A DNA stretch of 64,000 bases, from contig NZ_FNQO01000004.1 in the NCBI RefSeq assembly GCF_900107725.1, positions 1 to 64,000 of the forward strand, given 5' to 3'. The notes beneath the pieces are model-generated. The model searched no databases and was not told the DNA's origin. It saw only the letters and a list, made by a program, of their open reading frames with translations. The translations under genes and the position numbers were made by a program. This document shows positions 43,254 to 52,088 of the stretch, piece by piece (within the stretch, counting starts at the first letter, position 1; every line of letters begins with the position of its first letter). The DNA comes from Microbulbifer marinus (GTDB taxonomy: Bacteria > Pseudomonadota > Gammaproteobacteria > Pseudomonadales > Cellvibrionaceae).

Positions 43254-43970
43254 TCAGTTGTTCTCTTTGCCTGAGGTCAGGCGCTGGTCCAGTCGCTGCA
43301 GACGCTCCGGTGTGCCGACGTCACACCAGTCCCCCTCGTAGAGTTCCGCCTGCAGCTTGTCCTCGTTGTAGGTGAAGACCTCGCCGAGCCCGAAACAGGC
43401 GCGCACATTGGGATAACCGGTCAGTATCTCCGGCCGCAGCCAGCTGATGCCGGCAAACGTATAGCGGGGCTTCGCCGTGCCCGACAGCAGGCCTTCATCA
43501 ATGCCGAAATCCCCTTCGGGATTGTGCGGAGGATTGGGCACCATCAGCAGGCGGCCGGGACACCCGTCGGGCAGCGGCCGCTCGAGCCAGCGGGCCAGGT
43601 CGAAATCGCACCAGACATCGCCATTGACCACCAGGAACGGATCGCTGCCCAGCAACGGCAGCGCCTTGATAATGCCGCCGGCGGTTTCCAGCGGCTCTTC
43701 CTCTTTCTCGACCGAATAGCGGATTTCCAGACCCCAGCGCTCGCCGCCGCCGAGCTGCGCGCGAATCATATGGCCAAGATGGCCGAGATTGATCACCACG
43801 CGCTGCACGCCGATAGCCGCCAGGCGATCCAGCGCATATTCGATCAGCGGCTTGCCGGCCACTTGCAGCAGCGGCTTGGGGGCCTGGTCGGTCAGCGGGC
43901 GCATGCGCTTGCCAAAGCCGGCGGCCAGCACCATGGCGGTCGGGATGGGATACTGTGTGCGGTCGGTCAT
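43254..43970 (-). CDS. murU: N-acetylmuramate alpha-1-phosphate uridylyltransferase
   Basis: Converts MurNAc-1-phosphate and UTP to UDP-MurNAc, the last step of the recycling bypass that avoids MurA and therefore fosfomycin. The 238-residue nucleotidyltransferase has [23 protein letters not shown] with the G-x-G-x-R-x-K signature, and [13 protein letters not shown] with the metal-binding aspartate. It is shorter than GlmU-type enzymes and directly follows amgK with 30 bp between, the pairing established in P. putida, which decides the assignment over a generic NDP-sugar pyrophosphorylase. Confidence 0.92.
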   Translation of the reverse strand: MTDRTQYPIPTAMVLAAGFGKRMRPLTDQAPKPLLQVAGKPLIEYALDRLAAIGVQRVVINLGHLGHMIRAQLGGGERWGLEIRYSVEKEEEPLETAGGIIKALPLLGSDPFLVVNGDVWCDFDLARWLERPLPDGCPGRLLMVPNPPHNPEGDFGIDEGLLSGTAKPRYTFAGISWLRPEILTGYPNVRACFGLGEVFTYNEDKLQAELYEGDWCDVGTPERLQRLDQRLTSGKENN

Positions 43971-44000
43971 CGAGATATTCTGTACGGTTACTCTGTCTGG

Positions 44001-45095
44001 TTACCGGCGGCGGTCGCCGGCGCTGCGATAATCGCGGTACCAGTCTTGGTCCTCAATCAGCGGCAGGAGTTCGGCGCGGAACCAATCGGCAAAGGGCTTC
44101 AATTCAGGGTAGCGTTCGGAGACTTCCAGCGCATAGCGGATTACCAGTGGCAGATCCGGCAGATAACCCTCCTTGCCGTCGCGCAGATACAGGCGCGGGA
44201 AGAGTCCCAGCACTTTGATATGCCGCTGCAGCCCCATCCAGTCGAACCAGCGCAGGAAAGTCTGTGGTTCCACCGACTCCAGAACGCCGGCCGCCTCGGC
44301 AGTCGCGGCATAGGCCAGCGCCCAGCGCTCCACCCGTTCCCGCGGCCAACGTATATAGCAATCGCGCAGTAGCGAGGCCAGGTCGTAGGTGACCGGCCCC
44401 CACACCGCGTCCTGGAAGTCCACCACCCCGGGGCGCTCACCGTCGCGAATCATCAGGTTGCGGCTGTGGTAATCCCGGTGCACCAGCACCTGCGGCTGCT
44501 CCGTGGCGCTATCCAGCAACAAGTTGAAAGTATCTTCCAGCAGTTTTCTGTCCGTTTCACTGAGCGAGTGGCCGAGCAGCTTTTCCGCCAGCCACTCAGG
44601 CAGGATGCGCATCTCGGTCAGCAGCAGTTCACGGCTGTAGGGCGGGAAAAGGTCATCCGTCGGCGGCGGTATCTGCTGCAGGCACAGCAGCTCGCTCAAC
44701 ACCTCGGCATAGAGCCCTTCGACGCTGTCGTCGTCCAGCTGGCTCAGCAGTTGGCAGTCACCGAGATCCTCCAACAGCATAAAGCCGTGTTCCACATCCG
44801 CCGCGGCTATCATCGGCGTATGGATACCATAGCGGCGCAGGTAGTCGGCCACAGCGACAAAGCGGGCGGGGTTGGTGCGCTGCGGCGGCGAATCCACCGC
44901 AATCATGTGCGGCTCACTCAGCGTACGGAAATAGCGGCGAAAACCCGCATCACCGGCCAATTTCGTCAGCTGTGCGCCGCTATCGAGCCCCAGTGCCCGA
45001 CCGGCCCAGAGGCTCAATGCCTCGCGCCTTTCATTATGCGCGTTATGCGGTTCATCGCGCGATCGATCTATTGGGCCGCTCGAAGGCTCACTCAT
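44001..45095 (-). CDS. amgK: N-acetylmuramate/N-acetylglucosamine kinase
   Basis: Phosphorylates the anomeric carbon of MurNAc (and GlcNAc) in peptidoglycan recycling. The 364-residue product has the aminoglycoside-phosphotransferase fold: MLLEDLGDCQLLSQL hinge region, catalytic loop VLVHRDYHSRNLMI and metal-binding GVVDFQDAVWGP. The N-terminus (about 1-25) is polar and may start at a later codon. It is divergent from lptD and upstream of murU, as in Pseudomonas. AnmK is also encoded in this window; the phosphatase MupP that links them is not. Confidence 0.92.
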   Translation of the reverse strand: MSEPSSGPIDRSRDEPHNAHNERREALSLWAGRALGLDSGAQLTKLAGDAGFRRYFRTLSEPHMIAVDSPPQRTNPARFVAVADYLRRYGIHTPMIAAADVEHGFMLLEDLGDCQLLSQLDDDSVEGLYAEVLSELLCLQQIPPPTDDLFPPYSRELLLTEMRILPEWLAEKLLGHSLSETDRKLLEDTFNLLLDSATEQPQVLVHRDYHSRNLMIRDGERPGVVDFQDAVWGPVTYDLASLLRDCYIRWPRERVERWALAYAATAEAAGVLESVEPQTFLRWFDWMGLQRHIKVLGLFPRLYLRDGKEGYLPDLPLVIRYALEVSERYPELKPFADWFRAELLPLIEDQDWYRDYRSAGDRRR

Positions 45096-45323
45096 GCGCC
45101 ATTACTACTCCAATTATTTGGCCGCATTGTAACCGCGGGGCGGCCCGCGTCCAGCGACGGCGGTACAATTCTCTGGGACAGGGTGCCGGGAAGCCGCTAT
45201 TAACCACTTCTACATTCAAGTAGAATCGTCCGCTGATTTTTGCGCGCCTCATCACACAACCCTTATTGTTGTGCGCACCCCCCAACGGAAGAAACACTAA
45301 AGATAGCCGGAACATATCACCTG

Positions 45324-47903
45324 ATGCTGGAAGCTTCCCGGTGGCATCGTCTCACGCTGGCGATTGCACGAATTTCACGCCCACGCTCGCTCGCCATCGG
45401 CCTGATTGCCGCGCAGCCGCTGTGGGCGCAAGCGGCGGAACCGGAACTACCTGCGGATCCCGACTACAACCCCTATCTGTACCTGGACTGGCTGCCGAAA
45501 TCACAACTAACGCCGGAACAGCGCGCGGCTATGCCGGCGGTCTGCTCCGGCGCCTTTGTCGCACCGCCGCAGTATTATCCCGACGCCGATCTGGTACCGG
45601 AGGATGCTCCCCTGCGCGCCACCGCCGACCAGTCCAAATGGCTCGATGACGGCACCGCCGAACTGCGCGGCAATGTGCATGTCACCCAGGGGCATCGCCA
45701 GCTGTTTGCCGACCAGGTGGACGTCAACCGCGCAGAGAACACCGCCTATTTGCGCGGCGCCATCGAAATACGGGAACCCAGCCTGCTGGTGCGCGGCGCC
45801 GCGGCCGAGGTCCACACCGACAGCAAGGCCGCCGCCATCGAGGATGCCACTTATGTGGTGCACGATGCCTTCATTCACGGCAATGCCGATCATGCCTCGC
45901 GGGAAGCGAGCGGCGAGTTGATTCTGACCGAGGGCAATTACACCCGCTGTGAGCCCGGCAATGAGATCTGGCGTGTGACCGGCGGCCAGATCAGTATCGA
46001 CAATGTCGAGCGTCAGGGGGTGGCCCGGGACGTGCGCCTGGAAATCCTCGACGTGCCGGTATTCTATTTCCCTTATATGCGCTTCCCGGTCGGCGATGCG
46101 CGCCTGTCCGGCCTGCTGTTCCCGAGCATCAGCAACAGCGACAAGAATGGCTGGGATGTCGCCATTCCCTATTACTGGAATATCGCGCCGCAAATGGATG
46201 CGACCATTGTGCCGCGCTATATCCAGTACCGCGGCACCGGTGCGGAAGCGGAAGTGCGCCACCTGAGCCAGCTGTTCAATACCGAACTGCGCCTTGCCGG
46301 CCTGCCGAATGACAAGGGTGGCGACGATGAGGACGCCCGCGACCTGATCAGGAGAGGGTTTCCGGAGGACCTGGTGCTGCCGGCCAAGGGGGAGGACCGC
46401 TGGCTGGTGAACCTGGAACAGCAGGGCGGCACCGGCGGCTTATGGCGTACCAATGTCGACTACACCAAGGTCAGCGATCCGGACTTCTTCCGCGACCTCG
46501 ACACCGCCAACCTGAGCGTTTCCGCCGAGACCCAGGTCAGCCAGATGGCCGAAGGCAGCCTGCTGGGAGAACACTGGCGCGCGACACTGCGCGGCCAGGA
46601 CTACCAGCTGCTGGTGAAGGACCGCTTCGATGTCTACAGCCAGCTGCCGCGCCTGGACGTGGACGGCGACTACCGCTGGGGCGACTGGCTGCTGACGATG
46701 CGCAACCAGGTCACCAGCTGGGATCACGACGACACCCAGACGATCCGCTTTATCCGCGACACCGATGACCCCAACAGCGTCACCGAGCTGACCCGCAACT
46801 TCGTGACCGCCGAGCGACTGCGGCTCGACTACGAGCTGAACTGGGACAAACAGTGGCTGTGGGGCTATATCAAGCCGGGACTGGCCGCCCGCTACCTGGG
46901 CTACCGTCTCGATGATCAGTTCCTGAGGCCGGAGAGCAGCGACACCCCGGAAGCCTCCGCCGGGCAATTTACGCTGGATACCGGGCTCTTCTTCGAGCGC
47001 AACAGTGCGGCCTTCGGTCGCGACTATGTACAGACCCTGGAACCGCGGCTGTTCGCGCTGGCCAGCAGCACCGCCGACCAGAGCGACTTTTTCGATATTA
47101 CCGAGGATCCGCGGGACGGTGGTAGCGACCTGCTGTTCGACACCTCGCTGTTCACGTTCAGCTACGACCAGCTGTTCCGCGCCAGCCGCTTTACCGGCAA
47201 CGACCGCATCGATGACGCCGACCGCGTGGCGCTGGGCCTGACCACGCGCTTTATCGACCCGGTCAGCGGCCGCGACCTGCTGGCCGCCAGTGTCGGACAG
47301 ATCTTCTATTCCGATGACGTGCGCATCGGTCGCGAAGGCCTGATCGAGGGATCACCCCGCTCGGAGCTCGCCGCCCGCATCGAGAGCCGTCCTATCCAGG
47401 CCATGCGTATCGGCAGCGAGGTCGTCTACGACGACAGCGAGCACAATATCAACCGCGGCAACTTCATCCTGCGCTACCTTGATGACGACTTTCGCATCTT
47501 TAACCTGGGCTATTACTATCAGCGCAAGAACAGCGTGTTCTTGAATGCCGACGGTGAACTGACCGACGCCTCGACCAAACAGGCCAACGCCTCGACGGTA
47601 CTGCCGGTCAACGCCCATACATCAATAGTGGCCGGCGCGGCCTACGATCTGACCTACGAGCGGGAACTGGAATACCTGGCGGGCGTCGAATATGACAGCT
47701 GCTGCTATCGAGCCCGCCTCGTATGGCGGCGCACCCTGGATAATGATCTCGCCGACGTGGTCCAGCCGGAAGACCTCAAATACGACGAGGGAGTCTATCT
47801 GGAGATCCAGCTGAAAGGCCTCGCTGGCATCGGCACCACCGTAACCAGTATGCTCAGCCAGGGCATTGCCAACTTTGACCAGAGAGAATTACTGAAACAG
47901 TGA
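45324..47903 (+). CDS. lptD: LPS-assembly outer membrane protein LptD
   Basis: Outer-membrane barrel that inserts LPS into the outer leaflet. The ATG at 45324 gives 859 residues with an N-terminal signal (LAIGLIAAQPLWAQAAEP). The OstA/LptA-like periplasmic domain covers about 95-230 and the beta barrel the rest. Four cysteines match the E. coli disulfide pattern: PAVCSGAF, YTRCEPGNEIW and the adjacent pair in YDSCCYRARL. The upstream in-frame extension would start with TTG and is less likely. The stop overlaps the surA start region, so the chaperone needed for LptD folding is cotranslated. Confidence 0.95.
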   Translation: MLEASRWHRLTLAIARISRPRSLAIGLIAAQPLWAQAAEPELPADPDYNPYLYLDWLPKSQLTPEQRAAMPAVCSGAFVAPPQYYPDADLVPEDAPLRATADQSKWLDDGTAELRGNVHVTQGHRQLFADQVDVNRAENTAYLRGAIEIREPSLLVRGAAAEVHTDSKAAAIEDATYVVHDAFIHGNADHASREASGELILTEGNYTRCEPGNEIWRVTGGQISIDNVERQGVARDVRLEILDVPVFYFPYMRFPVGDARLSGLLFPSISNSDKNGWDVAIPYYWNIAPQMDATIVPRYIQYRGTGAEAEVRHLSQLFNTELRLAGLPNDKGGDDEDARDLIRRGFPEDLVLPAKGEDRWLVNLEQQGGTGGLWRTNVDYTKVSDPDFFRDLDTANLSVSAETQVSQMAEGSLLGEHWRATLRGQDYQLLVKDRFDVYSQLPRLDVDGDYRWGDWLLTMRNQVTSWDHDDTQTIRFIRDTDDPNSVTELTRNFVTAERLRLDYELNWDKQWLWGYIKPGLAARYLGYRLDDQFLRPESSDTPEASAGQFTLDTGLFFERNSAAFGRDYVQTLEPRLFALASSTADQSDFFDITEDPRDGGSDLLFDTSLFTFSYDQLFRASRFTGNDRIDDADRVALGLTTRFIDPVSGRDLLAASVGQIFYSDDVRIGREGLIEGSPRSELAARIESRPIQAMRIGSEVVYDDSEHNINRGNFILRYLDDDFRIFNLGYYYQRKNSVFLNADGELTDASTKQANASTVLPVNAHTSIVAGAAYDLTYERELEYLAGVEYDSCCYRARLVWRRTLDNDLADVVQPEDLKYDEGVYLEIQLKGLAGIGTTVTSMLSQGIANFDQRELLKQ

Positions 47904-49246
47904 TGAGAATAATGACTAAGTTCACTTCAATGCGCAGCCTGCTGGCCCTGCTGACCGCGTGCCTGCTGGCCGCCGGCACCGCCTCGGCCCAGGTAAAGAC
48001 GCTCGACCGCGTAGTCGCCGTCGTGGATGACGACGTGGTGATGGCCAGTGAACTGCAACAGCGCCTGGATACCATTCTGAACCAGATCCAAGCCCAACAA
48101 GTTCAGGCCCCGCCGATCGACGTGCTGCGCCGCCAGGTACTGGAACAGCTGATTATCGAACGACTGCAGCTGCAGATGGCCTCCCGCGCCGGCGTCACCA
48201 TTTCCGAGGCCGAGCTGGATCAGGCGATTGCGCGGGTGCAGCAGAACGCGGGTGTCAGCCCGGAGGAGTTCCGTCAGCGTCTGGCCGCGGACGGCCTGTC
48301 GATGAAAAGCTTCCGCCAGCAGATCCGCCAGGAGCTGCTGATCCGCCGCGTGGAACAGGGCAGCGTCAACCGCCGTATCCAGATCACCGACCAGGACATC
48401 GACAACTTCCTGCGCTCCAAGGAAGGGGAATTCTGGAAGTCGCCGCAGTACGAACTCGGCCATATCCTGATCCCGGTCAGCTCCAGCGCACCCGCCGACG
48501 AGGTTTCGGCGGCGCGCACCAAGGCCGAGCAGCTGGCGGAGCAGGCCCGCGGCGGCGCCGACTTCCGTCGCCTCGCCATCGCCAACTCGGCCGGCCAGAA
48601 TGCGCTGTCCGGCGGCGACCTCGGCTGGCGCAAAACCGTGGAGCTGCCGAGCCTGTTTGCCGACGCCCTCGAAGGGCTGAAGGTCGGCGATGTGACCGAA
48701 CCCTTCCGCAGCGACGCCGGCTTCCACCTGCTGAAAATCCACGCCCAGCGCGGCTCCACCGAGCAGCTGGTGGAGCAGACCAAGGTGCGCCACATCCTCG
48801 TCAAACCCTCCGCGATCCTCAGCGATGACGACGCCTACAACAAACTGGTCGAGCTGCGCGAGCAGATCATGAACGGCGCCGACTTCGGCGAGCTGGCGCG
48901 GGAGAACTCCGAGGATATCGGCACTATGCTGGCCGGCGGCGACCTCGGCTGGTCGATGCCCGGCCAGTTCGTGCCCGAGTTCACCCAGGCCATGGACAAC
49001 ACCCCGGTCGGCGAGATAAGCATGCCGTTCCGCAGCCAGTTCGGCTGGCATATCCTCAAGGTGGACGGCCGCCGCAAGCAGGACATGACTGATCAGTACA
49101 TCCGCAACCAGGCCGCCAACCTGCTGCGCAACCGCCGCTACGAGGAGGAGTTGCAGAACTGGCGCCGCGAAATCCGCGACCAGGCCTATGTGGAGATCAA
49201 GCTGCCAGATGCACAGGGGCAGTCCGAGAGCACTGAGCAGCAGTAA
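47903..49246 (+). CDS. surA: periplasmic chaperone and peptidyl-prolyl isomerase SurA
   Basis: Chaperone for outer-membrane proteins, including LptD. The ATG at 47903 overlaps the lptD stop (TGATG); a GTG three bases earlier and an ATG at 47912 are alternatives. The 447-residue protein has a signal peptide ending ASAQ, an N-terminal chaperone domain (VAVVDDDVVMASELQQRL), two parvulin domains (ELGHILIPVSS near 190 and VRHILVKPS near 300) and a C-terminal helix. An intrinsic terminator follows, unlike E. coli where pdxA is read from the same mRNA. Confidence 0.96.
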   Translation: MRIMTKFTSMRSLLALLTACLLAAGTASAQVKTLDRVVAVVDDDVVMASELQQRLDTILNQIQAQQVQAPPIDVLRRQVLEQLIIERLQLQMASRAGVTISEAELDQAIARVQQNAGVSPEEFRQRLAADGLSMKSFRQQIRQELLIRRVEQGSVNRRIQITDQDIDNFLRSKEGEFWKSPQYELGHILIPVSSSAPADEVSAARTKAEQLAEQARGGADFRRLAIANSAGQNALSGGDLGWRKTVELPSLFADALEGLKVGDVTEPFRSDAGFHLLKIHAQRGSTEQLVEQTKVRHILVKPSAILSDDDAYNKLVELREQIMNGADFGELARENSEDIGTMLAGGDLGWSMPGQFVPEFTQAMDNTPVGEISMPFRSQFGWHILKVDGRRKQDMTDQYIRNQAANLLRNRRYEEELQNWRREIRDQAYVEIKLPDAQGQSESTEQQ

Positions 49247-49265
49247 CGGCCTGCAAAGATATTCG

Positions 49266-49294
49266 ATACCGGGCGCAAGGCGCCCGGTATTTTT
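49266..49294 (+). terminator. intrinsic terminator between surA and pdxA
   Basis: An 11-bp perfect stem (49266-49276 with 49280-49290), 3-nt loop AAG, and a run of five T (49290-49294). It ends 21 bp before the pdxA ATG, leaving very little room for a pdxA promoter unless it overlaps the terminator or transcription reads through. Confidence 0.88.
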
Positions 49295-49315
49295 ATGGAC
49301 GAACCCGGCGGAAAC

Positions 49316-50302
49316 ATGATTCCCAGAATCGCCTTCACACCCGGCGAACCCGCCGGTATCGGCCCGGAACTGGCGGTCAGGCTCGCCGGCGCCGGCAGCT
49401 CCGCGCAGATAGTCGCGATTGCCGATCCGCAACTGCTGCTGCAAGCGGCCGCGCAACTGCATCAATCCCTGGACCTGCTGCCGTTCGATCCCGCAGCACC
49501 CGCACAGGCCACCCCCGCCGGCACCCTCTACATCCAGCCGACTGCACTGGCAAAACCCGCCGAAGCGGGCAAGCTGGACCGCACCAACGCCGCCTATGTA
49601 CTGGAAACCCTGCGCATTGCCGCCGAAGGCTGTCTGGCACGGCGCTTCGATGCCCTGGTGACCGGCCCGGTACACAAGGGCGTGATCAACGACGCCGGCA
49701 TCAACTTCAGTGGCCACACCGAGTTTTTTGCCGATCTGGCCGGTGTCGAGCGGGTGGTCATGATGCTGGCCGCCGAGGAGCTGCGGGTGGCCCTGGTGAC
49801 CACGCACCTGCCGCTGAAAGATGTCAGTGCCGCAATCACCGCTCCGCGCCTCGAGCAGATCATCACGATACTGCACCGCAGCCTGCGCCATCAGTTCCGT
49901 ATCGACGCACCGCGTATCGGCGTCTGCGGACTCAATCCGCACGCCGGCGAGGGCGGCCACCTAGGGCGCGAGGAAATCGAGATCATTGGGCCCACGCTGG
50001 ACAAGTTGCGCGCTTTAGGAATTGAGCTGATCGGTCCCCTGCCGGCAGACACGCTGTTTACGCCGCCGCAACTGGCACGCTGCGATGCCGTGCTGGCCAT
50101 GTATCACGACCAGGGCCTGCCGGTGTTAAAATTCAAGGGCTTCGGCCACGCGGTAAACATCACCCTGGGGTTGCCGTTTATCCGCACCTCTGTGGATCAC
50201 GGCACCGCCCTCAATATCGCCGGCCAGGGCATCGCCGATAGCGGCAGCCTGCAGGCAGCGATGTCACAGGCAATCCAGTTGGCCAGACTGCGCAGCCTGT
50301 AA
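49316..50302 (+). CDS. pdxA: 4-hydroxythreonine-4-phosphate dehydrogenase
   Basis: Pyridoxal-5-phosphate synthesis by the DXP-dependent route. The ATG at 49316 starts [23 protein letters not shown] and gives 328 residues, family length; an ATG 21 nt upstream sits inside the terminator tail. Metal-binding histidines are in [24 protein letters not shown] and [16 protein letters not shown]. It belongs to the lptD-surA-pdxA-rsmA-apaH cluster; rsmA starts 29 bp after its stop. Confidence 0.96.
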   Translation: MIPRIAFTPGEPAGIGPELAVRLAGAGSSAQIVAIADPQLLLQAAAQLHQSLDLLPFDPAAPAQATPAGTLYIQPTALAKPAEAGKLDRTNAAYVLETLRIAAEGCLARRFDALVTGPVHKGVINDAGINFSGHTEFFADLAGVERVVMMLAAEELRVALVTTHLPLKDVSAAITAPRLEQIITILHRSLRHQFRIDAPRIGVCGLNPHAGEGGHLGREEIEIIGPTLDKLRALGIELIGPLPADTLFTPPQLARCDAVLAMYHDQGLPVLKFKGFGHAVNITLGLPFIRTSVDHGTALNIAGQGIADSGSLQAAMSQAIQLARLRSL

Positions 50303-50331
50303 GCCAGAACCTAGATTCCGAAATTTATCCT

Positions 50332-51132
50332 ATGGACAACTTTTTCCAACACAAGGCGCGCAAGCGCTTCGGCCAGAACTTTCTGGTGGACGAGAATATT
50401 ATCGAGCGCATAGTACGCGCCATTGGGCCCAAGGAAAGCGACAAACTGGTGGAGATTGGCCCTGGCCAGGGCGCTATTACCCAGCTGTTGCTACAACGCT
50501 GCCCGTCCCTGACCGCAGTGGAGCTCGACCGCGACCTGATTCCGCTACTGCAATTCAAGTTTCGCGATTACCCGCAATTCCAGATTATCGAGAAGGACGC
50601 ACTCAAGTTCGATTTCGGCACATTTGCCGGCGACCAGAAGCTGCGTATTGTCGGCAACCTGCCCTACAACATCTCCACGCCGCTACTGTTCCACCTGCTC
50701 AGCTTCCGAGGCAAGGTGCAGGACATGCACTTCATGCTGCAGAAGGAAGTGGTGGATCGTCTCAGCGCAACACCCGGCAGCAAGGCCTATGGCCGCCTCA
50801 GCGTCATGGTGCAGTACCACTGTCGCGTCCAGGGGCTGTTCCCGGTGCCGCCGCAATCCTTCCGCCCCGCACCGAAGGTGGAGTCCGCCATCGTGCGCCT
50901 GGTGCCACACGCGGAACCGCCCTACCCGGCCCGCGACGAGCAGCTGCTGGAACGCATCGTCAACGTCGCCTTCCAGCAGCGTCGCAAGACACTGCGCAAC
51001 GCCCTCAAACCCCTGTATCCTGAACTGGACACCGATCAGCTACCGGTCGACGCCGGCCGCCGGCCGGAAACTTTCAGCGTGCAGGAGTTTGTCCAGCTGG
51101 TAAATTACTGTGCGGAGCTTGAAGACAAGTAA
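50332..51132 (+). CDS. rsmA: 16S rRNA dimethyladenosine transferase
   Basis: Dimethylates A1518 and A1519 near the 3' end of 16S rRNA (KsgA). The 266-residue protein shows KRFGQNFLVDENIIERIV, the SAM motif VEIGPGQGAIT (about 36-46) and the catalytic NLPYNIS (about 110-116). The C-terminal helical domain is complete. apaH begins 27 bp later; in E. coli apaG lies between them, but there is no room for it here. Confidence 0.97.
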   Translation: MDNFFQHKARKRFGQNFLVDENIIERIVRAIGPKESDKLVEIGPGQGAITQLLLQRCPSLTAVELDRDLIPLLQFKFRDYPQFQIIEKDALKFDFGTFAGDQKLRIVGNLPYNISTPLLFHLLSFRGKVQDMHFMLQKEVVDRLSATPGSKAYGRLSVMVQYHCRVQGLFPVPPQSFRPAPKVESAIVRLVPHAEPPYPARDEQLLERIVNVAFQQRRKTLRNALKPLYPELDTDQLPVDAGRRPETFSVQEFVQLVNYCAELEDK

Positions 51133-51159
51133 TCACACAATCGATTTCGGGGTAGAGCT

Positions 51160-51972
51160 TTGGCCACCTACGCCATCGGCGACATCCAGGGCTGCTTTGA
51201 CCAACTGCAGCGGTTATTGAAGAAAGTCCATTTCCGCCCGGACCGCGACAAGCTCTGGCTGGCCGGGGATATGGTGCATCGCGGCCACGACAGTCTCGCC
51301 ACACTGCGCTTTCTCTACGAACACCGCCACCAGGTCACTGCGGTGCTGGGCAATCACGATCTGCACCTGCTTGCCCTGGCCCACGGCGCCAAGCGGCTGT
51401 CCGAGCGGGAGCACGACCTGGCAAAGGTACTGCAGGCCAAGGACGCGGACAAACTGCTGCAGTGGCTGCAGAGTCTGCCGCTCGTGGTGCACAAGAAGGG
51501 ATTCACGATGGTGCACGCCGGTATACCGCCGATCTGGAGTATTACCAAGTCGCTGGAACTGTCCCGCGAAGTGCACCAGGCGCTGGCGGATGACGCGCTG
51601 GCCAAGGCCTATTTCTACGGTATGTACGGCAACGAACCCCACTGTTGGAGCGACCATCTGCTCGGTATCGAGCGACTGCGCTCTATCACCAACTATTTCA
51701 CCCGCATGCGCTTCTGCAAGGCTGACGGCACCCTCGACCTGGTAACCAAGCGCGGGCCTCAGGCTGCCCACGGCGATTTCCAGCCCTGGTTCACCTTTCC
51801 CGAGCGCAAGACCAAAAACGATAAGATTATTTTCGGCCACTGGGCCGCACTGGAAGGCCGCGCGGACACGAAAAATGTCTACGCGCTGGATACCGGCTGC
51901 GTCTGGGGCGGCATGCTCACCGCGATGCGGCTGAGCGACGAGTCATTCTTCTGTGTGGACTGCGATCTCTAG
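51160..51972 (+). CDS. apaH: symmetrical bis(5'-nucleosyl)-tetraphosphatase
   Basis: Hydrolyses Ap4A to ADP and can remove Np4 caps from RNA. The 270-residue metallophosphatase has AIGDIQGCFDQL, GDMVHRGHDSL and LGNHDLHLLAL, the three PPP-family metal motifs, plus HAGIPPIW. The start is TTG at 51160 (encoding ATYAIGDIQG); no ATG is available nearby and a GGGGTAGAG site precedes it, so expression may be kept low. Confidence 0.96.
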   Translation: MATYAIGDIQGCFDQLQRLLKKVHFRPDRDKLWLAGDMVHRGHDSLATLRFLYEHRHQVTAVLGNHDLHLLALAHGAKRLSEREHDLAKVLQAKDADKLLQWLQSLPLVVHKKGFTMVHAGIPPIWSITKSLELSREVHQALADDALAKAYFYGMYGNEPHCWSDHLLGIERLRSITNYFTRMRFCKADGTLDLVTKRGPQAAHGDFQPWFTFPERKTKNDKIIFGHWAALEGRADTKNVYALDTGCVWGGMLTAMRLSDESFFCVDCDL

Positions 51973-52088
51973 TCCCGGCCGCCGGCACCGGGCAACAACC
52001 ATTTCCGCAATTTCGACTGTACCCTTGTGGGGCACCTCGACAGAGGGTGCGAACAGACGCGCCTCTTATACTGTGACCGAGCGGAAAT

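Noticed and set aside
47927-49960. 677-codon open frame on the minus strand
   Set aside because: Antisense to surA and the start of pdxA, both of which are convincing; no family resemblance and shadow-like composition.
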